Below, piece by piece: positions 43,558-53,000 of a stretch of 64,000 nucleotides of DNA. Source of the DNA: Pseudomonas sp. TMP9 (GTDB lineage: Bacteria > Pseudomonadota > Gammaproteobacteria > Pseudomonadales > Pseudomonadaceae); contig NZ_CP149803.1 of the NCBI RefSeq assembly GCF_037943105.1, positions 682,001 through 746,000 of the forward strand, written 5' to 3'. The notes beneath the pieces are model-generated. The model searched no databases, was not told the origin of the DNA, and worked only from the letters and a program-made list of their open reading frames with translations. How positions within the stretch are numbered: the stretch's first letter is position 1; each line of letters starts with the position of its first letter. A program made the position numbers and the translations under genes.

Positions 43558-45327
43558 ATGAAAAAGCAGCTGAATAAACGCGTGGCGGTGGCCACCTTAA
43601 TCCTTGCCTGTGCGAGCTCTGCGGCCCTGGCCGACGGTAACCTGCTGGCCGTTGGCGGTATGTTGCGCGCCGGCAACTCGCCGGTGTATGCCAAGTTCAT
43701 CGAGCTGGCCGGTGGCCAGCAAGAGGCGCGCATTGTGATACTGCCAACCGCCAGCGGCAGCCAAGGTTCGAGCAAGCGCTTTATGGGTGAGTTGGTGGCC
43801 TTGGGTATCCCGGCCGAGCGCATCAGCATTGTCGCCGTCGACAAGAGCAACTACCAAACCAGCATGAACGATGCCGCCGTGCTCAAGCCACTGAGCGAGG
43901 CCAGTGCGGTGTGGTTCGTGGGGGGTGATCAGGCGCGTATCGCCCGTGCGCTGTTCAATGCTGACGGCAGCCCGTCGCTGCTGATGAAGGCCGTGCGCAC
44001 GGTGTATGACAAGGGCGGCGTGGTCGCTGGCACCAGCGCCGGTGCCAGCATCCTCGGTGCGCAGATGCCCACTGCCTATGGCGTGGTGATGGACACCCTG
44101 GACTTCGGCGTGGCCAGCAAGGCCGACCAACGCGGCGCTGCGGTACTGAAAGGTGCGGGCCTGTTCAGCGCCGGGATCATCGATCAACACCTCGACCAGA
44201 TTGAGGAAACCAGCACCGGCCGTGCAGCCCGCATGGCCGCCTACTTAGCCGGGCAGAAAGCCAGCAAAGGCTTCGGTCTGGACACCAATACCGCCATGTG
44301 GGTGAACGCCGAGGGCCAGGTGCAGGTGCTTGGCGAGGGTTACCTGACGGTGATGGACGCAGGCCAGGCGCAGAAAACCTTCGGTGTCTATGGCACGCAG
44401 CTAAGCAACGTGCGCCTGGCCATGCTTGGCCATGGCGACCGCTATGACTTGGCCAGCGGCACGGTGCAGCCGGCTGAAGGCAAAGCAGCTATCGAAGCCG
44501 GTAATGAATACCTGGTGGGCAACCAGCTGATCACTGACTTGTCTGCCGTGTCAGCGATTGGTCGGGCAGTGCTCTACGGTCTGGCGGACAACACGGCAAT
44601 GCGCCAAGTCGGCTTGATGACCCGCTATAACCCGCTTAATGGCTACCACTATGGCTACCGTTTCGAATTCAGCAAAACCGCTGATTTCAGCGCCCATAGC
44701 CAGTTCTACGATGCGCTGACCAATTACACCGTCGATGGCGTGCGCCTGGATATTCGTCCGGTCAACGCCAACCTTGGCGACCCGGCTACAAGCGCGCCGC
44801 AGGATGCCGGCAATGGCCCGGCGGGCGATGCGATTCGCGCCGTGAGCTTCCGTGGCCTGATGACGCTTAACGGCCAGAACGCCTTCGAGCCGCAACGGCC
44901 AATCACCCGCCTGGAGTTGGCCAATGCCCTGCAGATGACCCTCGCTGCGGAGCCTAAGCTGGATGCCCTGCCCAAACTGGCGGACATCAGCGCCGATGAC
45001 CCGATGCGCGATCAGCTCAACGTGGTGCTTTCCAATGGCTGGATGACCAGCGCCGAGGCGTTTGCCGGTAACCAGCCGGTCACTCGCAAGGAATGGGCGC
45101 TGGCCTGCAAGGCATTGGTCGAGCGTTATCAGGGCCTCAGCCTGGCAAAAAGCGCCGCGCTGACTGACCTCGAGGGTGTCGATAAAGCCTCCGCTGAGGC
45201 GGCCAGTCTGACCGTGGGCGAGGGCTGGTTGCAGGCTGAACAAGGCCGCTTCAACCCGGAGGCATCGGTTACCCGCGCTGAAGTGGCGCAGGCCCTGGCC
45301 AAGGTCAGTGGCTTGCTCACGCTGTGA
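43558..45327 (+). CDS. S51-family cyanophycinase-like protein with C-terminal SLH repeats
   Basis: Secreted (signal peptide about 1-25, ending SAALA before DGNLL). The S51 peptidase domain (about 28-275) keeps the nucleophile elbow AGTSAGA with Ser160, GGDQAR near 122-127, the DQH motif at 209-211 and LDTNTA at about 241-246, as in cyanophycinases. A linker domain follows to about 420, then three S-layer-homology-like repeats (about 430-465, 474-520, 536-585; each with a P(I/V)TR.E.A-like core). 589 residues. SLH repeats suggest surface attachment. Predicted to cut cyanophycin to beta-Asp-Arg; activity is inferred. Confidence 0.8.
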   Translation: MKKQLNKRVAVATLILACASSAALADGNLLAVGGMLRAGNSPVYAKFIELAGGQQEARIVILPTASGSQGSSKRFMGELVALGIPAERISIVAVDKSNYQTSMNDAAVLKPLSEASAVWFVGGDQARIARALFNADGSPSLLMKAVRTVYDKGGVVAGTSAGASILGAQMPTAYGVVMDTLDFGVASKADQRGAAVLKGAGLFSAGIIDQHLDQIEETSTGRAARMAAYLAGQKASKGFGLDTNTAMWVNAEGQVQVLGEGYLTVMDAGQAQKTFGVYGTQLSNVRLAMLGHGDRYDLASGTVQPAEGKAAIEAGNEYLVGNQLITDLSAVSAIGRAVLYGLADNTAMRQVGLMTRYNPLNGYHYGYRFEFSKTADFSAHSQFYDALTNYTVDGVRLDIRPVNANLGDPATSAPQDAGNGPAGDAIRAVSFRGLMTLNGQNAFEPQRPITRLELANALQMTLAAEPKLDALPKLADISADDPMRDQLNVVLSNGWMTSAEAFAGNQPVTRKEWALACKALVERYQGLSLAKSAALTDLEGVDKASAEAASLTVGEGWLQAEQGRFNPEASVTRAEVAQALAKVSGLLTL

Positions 45328-45341
45328 GCTAAATCGGCACG

Positions 45342-45360
45342 CGCCGCGCAGTTCGCGGCG
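45342..45360 (+). terminator. GC hairpin after the SLH cyanophycinase gene
   Basis: CGCCGCG-CAGTT-CGCGGCG (45342-45360), without a T run (GTTAACC follows). It may attenuate rather than end transcription, leaving the downstream genes on the same transcript. Confidence 0.4.
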
Positions 45361-45399
45361 TTAACCCGCCCCCATTGCATATTCACCTAAGAGCCCTGT

Positions 45400-45723
45400 A
45401 TGCAAATCAGCAGTTTGGAATCGTTCGCCCTGGAAAAGCTCTTGCAGCCTCAGGCTAATCACGCCTTAGCCACCGCCCAGCCTGCGCTGCGGGTGCTGGA
45501 GCGGGTGCAAACCAGTGCTGGCTTCTATTCGATCATCCAATTTCCGAAAAGCCTGCGCGCGCTGCAGGAGAGCGTCGAGCTGGAGTGGTCATTCAAGCTC
45601 AAGCGATTGAAAGCAAGAGGGTATTTTATTTGCTGGGCCGAGTCGGAAACGACCCTGTGCCTGGAGGCCGTGATCAGCAAGGGCGTGTGCCCGCCTGAGC
45701 TGTCGCTGGAGCAGTTTGCTTAG
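45400..45723 (+). CDS. Uncharacterised 107-residue protein in the cyanophycin locus
   Basis: No signal peptide or transmembrane segment. Features: an acidic N terminus (SLESFALEKLL), VLERVQTSAGFYSIIQFPKSL, then a basic stretch (WSFKLKRLKARGYFICWAE) and LCLEAVISKGVCPPELSLEQF; three Cys. I do not recognise it. Lies 72 bases after the SLH cyanophycinase and 77 before the porin, on the same strand, so it is probably co-expressed. The base composition matches the neighbours, which supports a real gene. Confidence 0.6.
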   Translation: MQISSLESFALEKLLQPQANHALATAQPALRVLERVQTSAGFYSIIQFPKSLRALQESVELEWSFKLKRLKARGYFICWAESETTLCLEAVISKGVCPPELSLEQFA

Positions 45724-45800
45724 TGGCAGTGCTGGAAAGAATGCGTCGCTGCCCAGCGGCGGATTTTAGAGATGTTCAATAATAACCAATGGAGTAAGCC

Positions 45801-47084
45801 ATGAACGTTGTAAAACTGAGCCTGATCGCCCTGGCTGTCGCCGCGGCCAGCTCGCAATTCGCCGTCGCCGGTGAGCAGCAGGAGTCCAAGGGCTTTATCG
45901 AAGACAGCACGCTGACGCTGATCAACCGCAACCTGTATATGCAGCGCAATTTCGTTAACAGCCAGCGCAACACCCGTGAAGAGTGGGCCCATGGCATGCA
46001 CCTCAACTACGCCTCTGGTTTCACTCAGGGCACTGTGGGCGTGGGTGTTGATGCGTATGCCTATGGCGGGATCAAACTTGACGGTGGCCGCGGTAGCGTG
46101 GGTAACGGCATTCTGCCGGTTGACGGTGACGGCCGCATCGAAGACAACACCGGTGAAATGGGTGGTGCGGTGAAGGCACGTATTTCCTCCACCGAGCTGA
46201 AGTTTGGCGAGATGCGTCCGACTGCACCGGTTTTTGCCACCGGTGATTCACGTCTGCTGCCAGAAACCGCCACGGGTTTTCAGTTGTTCAGTCACGAAAT
46301 CGACAATCTGTCGCTTGAGGCCGGTCACTTCACCGCCATCAACCGCCGCAACTCCAGCAACTCCGATGGCGCGCTGACCAGCGAGTACGCTGAGGTCGAA
46401 GCGCGCAGCGTCGATTTCCTCGGCGGTACCTACAACTTCAACGACAACCTCAGTGTGGCGTTCTATGGCAGCGAAGCCGAAGACCTCTGGCGTCAGTACT
46501 TCGGTAACGTCTACTACACCATCCCGTTGTCCGACGAGCAGTCGTTGAACTTCGACCTAGTGGCTTACAAGACCAGCGACCAGGGCAAGTCCTTGGCCGG
46601 TGAGCTGGACACCCTGACCTACTCGATCAAGGGTGCCTACAGCTTTGGCGCGCACAAGGTCAGCCTGGCGTACCAGAAGGTTAACGGTGATGAGTTCTTC
46701 GACTACATCGGTGGCGACTCGATCTGGCTGGCCAACTCGGTGCAGTACTCCGACTTCAACGCCCCTAATGAGCGTTCCTTCCAGGTGCGCTACGACCTGA
46801 ACATGGCGACGTTTGGCGTGCCGGGCCTGAGCTTTATGGCGCGTTACATCAAGGGTGATCAGATTGATGGCACCAAGGCCGATCCAAATGGTTCCTTCGC
46901 GGGTTGGGCGGGCGATGACGAGAAGCATTGGGAGCGTGATCTGGAAGCCAAGTACGTGGTGCAGTCCGGCGCTGCCAAGGATCTATCCCTGCGTCTGCGT
47001 CAGGCCACCCATCGCTCCACAGCCTTTGACAATGACTTGCAGGATGTCCGCCTGATCGTCGAATACCCGCTGAGCATTTTGTAA
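45801..47084 (+). CDS. OprD-family outer-membrane porin
   Basis: 427 residues: signal peptide (MNVVKLSLIALAVAAASSQFAVA), then the OprD pattern IEDSTLTLINRNLYMQRNFV, REEWAHGMHLNYASGFTQG, VKARISSTELKFGEMRPTAPVF and ATGFQLFSHE, a strand-rich body, and the C-terminal barrel end VRLIVEYPLSIL. OprD-type porins take basic amino acids and small peptides. Its place inside a cyanophycin locus suggests it is the outer-membrane entry for beta-Asp-Arg; the substrate is inferred. GGAG-type ribosome site before the ATG. Confidence 0.92.
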   Translation: MNVVKLSLIALAVAAASSQFAVAGEQQESKGFIEDSTLTLINRNLYMQRNFVNSQRNTREEWAHGMHLNYASGFTQGTVGVGVDAYAYGGIKLDGGRGSVGNGILPVDGDGRIEDNTGEMGGAVKARISSTELKFGEMRPTAPVFATGDSRLLPETATGFQLFSHEIDNLSLEAGHFTAINRRNSSNSDGALTSEYAEVEARSVDFLGGTYNFNDNLSVAFYGSEAEDLWRQYFGNVYYTIPLSDEQSLNFDLVAYKTSDQGKSLAGELDTLTYSIKGAYSFGAHKVSLAYQKVNGDEFFDYIGGDSIWLANSVQYSDFNAPNERSFQVRYDLNMATFGVPGLSFMARYIKGDQIDGTKADPNGSFAGWAGDDEKHWERDLEAKYVVQSGAAKDLSLRLRQATHRSTAFDNDLQDVRLIVEYPLSIL

Positions 47085-47162
47085 GGCAGTCGCCGGCCGC
47101 TGATGCTGGTGAAGCGGTCGGTTGTTTATTCAAGGTCAGCTCCCATTGCTCCTTTGGCCTTA

Positions 47163-47187
47163 AGGCGCCCTCTGTGGCGCCTCTTTT
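47163..47187 (+). terminator. Terminator after the porin gene
   Basis: AGGCGCC-CTCTGT-GGCGCCT (47163-47182) then CTTTT. Probable terminator, so the next gene may have its own promoter. A second palindrome, TGGCCTC-T-GAGGCCA, lies at 47202-47216. Confidence 0.7.
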
Positions 47188-47255
47188 CCCGGTTTAGAGC
47201 CTGGCCTCTGAGGCCAAGGTTGTCATTCCTGAGAGCACTTACAAGGGGCACCGAC

Positions 47256-48020
47256 ATGCTACGAACAAGCCTATTTTTGCTGAGCGTGATGCTGCTGGGC
47301 AGCGTTCAGGCGCAGCCTTTGCGTATCGCCATGGAAGGGCAGTTCCCGCCCTTCGAACAGGTCGATGCGAATGGCCAATTGCGCGGCTTCAATGTCGACA
47401 TCGCCCAGGCTTTGTGTCAGGTCATGGCGGCCGATTGCCAACTGCTGCGCTTTGCCTGGGATGACCTAATCCCCTCGCTTAACGAGCAGCGTAGCGATCT
47501 GATTTTGGCCTCAATGTCGATCACCGCGCAGCGCGCTGAATTAGTCGACTTCACCGCCAAATATGCGCAAACCCCGGCCTTCTTTTTTGCCCGTAAGGGC
47601 CAGATCAACCAAGTGATCATCACCCCAAGGCGCATCGCCGGTAAACGCCTGGGCGTGCAGCGTGACACCACCTATGACCGTTTCCTCACCGACAAATACC
47701 AGCAGCACACCGAAGTGCTGCGTTTCGACTCCGCCGCAGGCATGTACCAAGCGCTTGCCCAGGGGCAGGTTGATCTGGTGCTGGATGATGCGGTGTCCGG
47801 TTACTTTGGTTTTCTCGAAACCGAACAAGGTCAGGGGTTTGAGCAGGTCGGCAACAAGGTGGTCGCGCCCAAACACTTTGGCAAAGGCCAGGGTATCGCC
47901 GTGCGCAAAGGTGACCACGTGCTGCGTGAGCGGCTGGACAGGGCGCTGAGCATCATTCTCAGCAATGGCGTCTACAAACGCATCGAGAAGCAGTATTTCA
48001 AACAATTCACCGTGTATTAA
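47256..48020 (+). CDS. Second periplasmic solute-binding protein of the cyanophycin locus
   Basis: 254 residues from ATG 47256, after AAGGGG. Signal peptide MLRTSLFLLSVMLLGSVQA. SBP_bac_3 pattern: RIAMEGQFPPFEQVDANGQLRGFNVDIAQALC, DDLIPSLNEQRSDLILASMSITAQRAELVDF, very like AotJ in plan. No permease is adjacent, so it may feed the same AotQMP importer with another ligand, for example the dipeptide. An in-frame start at 47103 would add a leader without homology. Confidence 0.87.
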   Translation: MLRTSLFLLSVMLLGSVQAQPLRIAMEGQFPPFEQVDANGQLRGFNVDIAQALCQVMAADCQLLRFAWDDLIPSLNEQRSDLILASMSITAQRAELVDFTAKYAQTPAFFFARKGQINQVIITPRRIAGKRLGVQRDTTYDRFLTDKYQQHTEVLRFDSAAGMYQALAQGQVDLVLDDAVSGYFGFLETEQGQGFEQVGNKVVAPKHFGKGQGIAVRKGDHVLRERLDRALSIILSNGVYKRIEKQYFKQFTVY

Positions 48021-48130
48021 CCGAAGGAGTCAGCCACCCAGAAAGCTATGCCGCGTTATTTGCAGCAGTTCCCGTTTTACAACACCCACAATAAACGTGC
48101 GCCGAGCGCACATTTCGGAGAACTCAAACC

Positions 48131-49390
48131 ATGATCAAATCACTTATGCGATGCAGCGCTTTGCTGCTCGCCCTTTTACCCGTCACCGGTTACAGCGCCG
48201 GCCCGCTGATATTGATTGGCGGCGGCCTCAAGGATGACAACACGGCGATCTATCAGCGCTTGATTCAACTGGCCGGTGGCAGCGGCCAGGCACGGATCGG
48301 CGTGATCACTGCCGCCTCGGTCCCAGAAAGCGCCGACCCGAATGCCGGTACGGTTGAAGCTAAAAACTCACGCGCCAATGGCGAGTTCTACGCTCAATTG
48401 CTAGAGACGTATGGCGCGGCCGATGCGCAATGGATTCCCATCGATCTGGATCAGCTCAGTAACAACAGCAACCCGCAGGTGGTCGCGCAGATCAACAGCA
48501 TGACCGGCTTCTTCTTCGGCGGTGGCGATCAGTCGCGCCTGACCCGGACCCTGCAAACGACGACCCGTGCCGACAGCCCGGCACTGGCGGCGATTCGTGC
48601 GCGGCACAACGCGGGTGCAGTATTGGCGGGTACCAGTGCGGGTACCGCAATCATGGTGCAGGGCCCTATGGTGACTGGCGGCGAAAGCTATGACGGGCTG
48701 CGTTATGGCGTCTACACCTCGCCCGGTGATGATGACCTGGCTTACGACATGCAGGGCGGTTTTGGCTTCTTCAACTATGGCTTACTCGATACCCACTTCA
48801 GCGAACGTGGCCGTCAGGGCCGTATCGTGCGCCTGGCTGATTACACCCAAGTACCGTTTGCCTTTGGCGTTGATGAAAACACTGCGTTGCTGGTGCAAAA
48901 CAACCCAACCTTGGGCCAGGTAGAGATGGAGGTCATCGGTGCGGCAGGGGTGTTTGTCTTTGACCTGCGTAACAAAGAGCGCGGCACCGGCAGCAACTAC
49001 GCCGTGTATGACGTGCTGGGCAGCTACCTCACTGCGGGTGATCGCTACCGTCCGGCAACCGGTCAGTTCGTGATCGCCACTGGCAAGACCAGCCTGCGCG
49101 GGCGTGAACGCTACAGCTCGGCGATGACCACGAGCACCGATATTTTCAGCAGCCCGGATAACAGCGGTACCGCTGGCCGGCGCAAGCCGCGCGAGTTCGT
49201 TACGGTCAGCGCGGATCTGTTCGACAGTCGCGCCACCAGCACGCTGGGGCGCACCTACGAGACCAATCCACGCTTTCGTGTTGATTTCATCAAGAGCAGC
49301 CAGTTTGACAGCCGCGGCTACCAAGGCACCATCGGCGGCAAGAACATGCTGTCTTACCTGCGTCTGCTGATGGATTTTCGCCCTAACTAA
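48131..49390 (+). CDS. cphE: CphE, extracellular cyanophycinase
   Basis: 419 residues, close to what I recall for the P. anguilliseptica CphE. Signal peptide (about 1-23, ending YSA). The S51 domain: ILIGGGLKDDNTAIYQRL at the N terminus, GGGDQSRL (130-137), the serine elbow AGTSAGT with Ser169, YGLLDTHFSERGRQGR with D220 and H222, and FGVDENTALLV. The C-terminal part (about 265-419) has no SLH repeats, unlike the other S51 gene. Releases beta-Asp-Arg from cyanophycin outside the cell. GGAGAA ribosome site. Confidence 0.9.
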   Translation: MIKSLMRCSALLLALLPVTGYSAGPLILIGGGLKDDNTAIYQRLIQLAGGSGQARIGVITAASVPESADPNAGTVEAKNSRANGEFYAQLLETYGAADAQWIPIDLDQLSNNSNPQVVAQINSMTGFFFGGGDQSRLTRTLQTTTRADSPALAAIRARHNAGAVLAGTSAGTAIMVQGPMVTGGESYDGLRYGVYTSPGDDDLAYDMQGGFGFFNYGLLDTHFSERGRQGRIVRLADYTQVPFAFGVDENTALLVQNNPTLGQVEMEVIGAAGVFVFDLRNKERGTGSNYAVYDVLGSYLTAGDRYRPATGQFVIATGKTSLRGRERYSSAMTTSTDIFSSPDNSGTAGRRKPREFVTVSADLFDSRATSTLGRTYETNPRFRVDFIKSSQFDSRGYQGTIGGKNMLSYLRLLMDFRPN

Positions 49391-49398
49391 AGTAGTTC

Positions 49399-49475
49399 AG
49401 GCCATCGGCGCTTTTAAGATGGCCTTACTGCACCTGCCATGGGTCGAGATCGTTCAGGGTCTCGGCCTTTTTATT
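49399..49475 (+). terminator. Tandem hairpins ending the cyanophycin arm
   Basis: First hairpin AGGCCATC (49399-49406) with GATGGCCT (49418-49425). The second is GGTCGAGATC with GGTCTCGGCC (49442-49467), followed by TTTTT; it is the real rho-independent terminator. Confidence 0.8.
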
Positions 49476-49738
49476 GCTCAGCACTCGCAGTGAGCTGCTC
49501 CATTGCACGTGAATGGCGGCCAGCTCCGTCCCTTCCTGGCTAACGCCACTTTGACATCCGCCTTGAGAACGGCCTTAAGGCTTCGCTTTTGGGCTAGCGA
49601 GCATCCTCGCCTATTCTGCTCGGGCGAACTTTCCTTCTTTATGCGCCGGTCGCACTGCTCCGCGCGGGCAGTTCGTCAGTTGCTGGGCATTCGTGAGGCT
49701 GTTGTGCTTTGCTCAGGTGGACGGCTTTAAGCAACAAA

Positions 49739-49933
49739 GTGCAACTTTTTGCAGTATTCGGGTTGCACCTGTTGCCAGAAAAGCCAAGTTTTTTAAAACA
49801 GTCGTTTTACCTTGCCAGCGCGTGTTTTGCCTGCGACCAGCCGCAGGCTTGAGGCTTAGCCCCTATTCAGCGGGTTTTCAGCGGATGGGTGTGATGTGAA
49901 TAGTGCGCTTATGTTCGGTTGCGCCTAGTTGCA
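49739..49933. promoter_or_regulatory. putA control region with GTTGCA sites
   Basis: The 611-base gap before putA has no convincing gene. It holds TGCAAC at 49740-49745, GTTGCA at 49762-49767 and GTTGCA at 49928-49933, with near matches GTTGCT (49679), GTTGCC (49771) and GTTGCG (49918). GTTGCA is the published core bound by the ribbon-helix-helix domain of E. coli PutA. The first two form the inverted pair GTGCAAC-N16-GTTGCAC. Autoregulation by PutA is inferred. Confidence 0.6.
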
Positions 49934-50001
49934 CCTTTAGCCTTTGCAGGTTTAATCTCGCGCCTGTTTTGCTGTGCTCCAGCCCCTCATAGGACAAACC
50001 A

Positions 50002-53000
50002 ATGGCCACCACTACCCTTGGCGTAAAGCTCGATGATGCAACCCGTGATCGCCTCAAACAGGCGGCGCAGTCAATTGACCGCACGCCGCATTGGCTGATT
50101 AAACAGGCGATTTTCAATTACCTGGAGCAGGTCGAGGGTGGCTTGACCCCGGCCGAGCATTCCGGCCTGGCCGCGGTTGCCGGTGAAGAGGCCGTTGAGA
50201 CGCTGACCGAGCAAGGCCTGCAAGTGTTCCTCGATTTCGCTGAAAGCATCCTCCCGCAATCGGTATTGCGTGCTGCGATCACCGGGGCTTATCGCCGTCC
50301 GGAAACTGAAGCGGTGCCGATGTTGCTGGAGCAAGCGCGCTTACCCAAGGACATGGCCGAGGCCAGCAATACCTTGGCCATGAGCATTGCCGAGAAGCTG
50401 CGCAGCCAAAAGAATGCCAGCGGCCGTCAAGGCTTGGTGCAAGGGCTGTTGCAGGAGTTCTCACTGTCCTCGCAAGAAGGTGTGGCGCTGATGTGCTTGG
50501 CCGAAGCGCTGCTGCGGATTCCGGACAAAGGCACCCGTGACGCGTTAATTCGCGACAAAATCAGTAACGGCAACTGGAGTCAGCATCTGGGCAACAGCCC
50601 GTCGATGTTCGTCAACGCCGCTTCTTGGGGCCTGTTGATCACCGGCAAACTGGTGTCCACGCACAATGAAGCCGGCATGGTCACCTCACTCAATCGCATC
50701 ATCGGCAAAGGCGGCGAGCCGCTGATCCGCAAGGGTGTGGACATGTCCATGCGTCTGATGGGCGAGCAATTTGTCACCGGTGAAACCATTGCCGAAGCGC
50801 TGGCCAATGCCACCAAAATGGAAGGTCGGGGTTTCCGTTATTCCTACGATATGCTCGGCGAAGCAGCGCTCACCGACGCAGATGCCAAGCGCTATTTGGC
50901 GTCTTACGAGCAGGCCATCCATGCCATTGGTAAGGCGTCCCATGGCCGCGGCATCTACGAAGGTCCGGGCATTTCCATCAAGCTCTCGGCCCTGCACCCG
51001 CGCTACAGCCGCGCCCAGCACGAGCGGGTGATGGACGAGCTGTACCCAATCTTGCTCAATCTGACCAAACTGGCTAAGCAGTACGATATCGGCTTGAACA
51101 TCGACGCCGAAGAAGCCGACCGCTTAGAGCTCTCCCTCGATCTGCTTGAGCGCTTGTGCTTCGACCCGGCCCTAACCGGTTGGAACGGTATCGGCTTTGT
51201 GATTCAGGCCTACCAGAAGCGTTGCCCGTATGTGATCGATTACGTCATCGACCTGGCCAAGCGCAGCCGTCATCGCCTGATGATCCGCCTGGTTAAGGGC
51301 GCGTATTGGGACAGCGAGATCAAGCGCGCCCAAGTTGAAGGCTTGGAAGGCTACCCGGTATTCACCCGCAAGCCGTACACCGATATTTCCTACATCGCCT
51401 GCGCGCGCAAGCTGTTGGCGGTGCCCGAGGCTGTTTACCCGCAATTCGCCACCCACAACGCCCACTCGCTGTCGGCGATTTACCAGCTGGCCGGGCAGAA
51501 CTACTACCCCGGTCAGTACGAGTTCCAGTGCCTGCACGGTATGGGTGAGCCGCTGTATGAGCAGGTCGTCGGTAAAATCGCCGACGGCAAACTGAACCGT
51601 CCGTGCCGCATTTATGCACCGGTGGGCAGCCATGAAACCTTGCTGGCCTACCTGGTGCGTCGCCTGTTGGAAAACGGCGCGAACACCTCGTTTGTCAACC
51701 GCATTGCTGATCACAGCATCTCGATTAAAGAGTTGGTGCTCGATCCGGTGCAGCAAATTGAGCAGATGGCCGCAGACGAAGGCGGCCTCGGCTTGCCGCA
51801 CCCGCGCATCGGTCTGCCGCATGCCTTGTATGGTGCTGCACGGAAGAACTCCGAAGGCATCGACCTGGCCAACGAACACCGTCTCGGCTCGCTGTCTTCA
51901 GCGCTGCTGAGCAGCACCAATAATGCTTACAAGGCCATGCCGCTGCTGGGCTGTGACACGCCTGAGCTGGGTGAGGCACAGCCGGTACGCAACCCGGCGG
52001 ATCATCGAGACATCGTCGGCCACGTGCATGAGGCCAGCGCGCAAGATGTACACAATGCCGTGCTCTGCGCGGTGTCCAGTGGGCAAATCTGGCAGTCGAC
52101 CCTGCCAGGCGAACGCGCTGCTGTACTGGATCGCGCCGCGGATCAGATGGAAGCGGAAACCCAGCAACTGATGGGCCTGCTGGTGCGCGAGTCGGGCAAG
52201 ACCTTTGCCAACGCCATTGCTGAGGTGCGCGAAGCGGTGGACTTCCTGCGCTACTACGCCGCGCAGGCGCGTAATCATTTCAGCAATGACAGCCATCGCC
52301 CACTGGGCCCAGTGGTGTGCATCAGCCCGTGGAACTTCCCGCTGGCCATCTTCAGTGGTCAGGTGGCTGCTGCGTTGGCCGCCGGTAACACCGTGCTGGC
52401 CAAACCCGCAGAGCAAACGCCGCTGATCGCCGCGCAGGCCGTGCGCATCTTGCTCGAAGCCGGCGTACCCGCCGGTGCCGTGCAGCTGCTGCCGGGCACC
52501 GGTGAAACCGTCGGTGCCGGCTTGATCGGTAACGAGCGGGTGCGTGGGGTGATGTTCACCGGCTCCACCGAAGTGGCCGGGATTATCCAGCGTAACTTGG
52601 CCGGTCGCTTGGACGCACAGGGCCGCACTATCCCGCTGATCGCTGAAACCGGCGGCCTCAACAGTATGATCGTCGACTCCTCGGCGCTCACTGAGCAGGT
52701 GGTGGTGGATGTGGTCGCTTCGGCCTTCGACAGCGCTGGCCAGCGTTGCTCGGCGCTGCGCGTACTGTGCGTGCAGGACGATGTGGCGGATCGCGTGATC
52801 AGCATGCTCAAGGGCGCCATGGCCGAATACAGCCTGGGCAACCCGGAGCGTTTAAGCACGGACATTGGCCCGGTGATTGACGCCGAAGCCAAGGACAATA
52901 TCGACCAGCACATCGCGAAAATGCGCGAGAAGGGCCGTACGATTTTCCAAGCCGCGCGCAGCACCGGTGATGACCTCAGCCGTGGCACGTTCGTCACGCC

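Noticed and set aside
49503..49899. Two short plus-strand frames in the putA leader
   Set aside because: They overlap each other and the GTTGCA sites, with no family or ribosome site.
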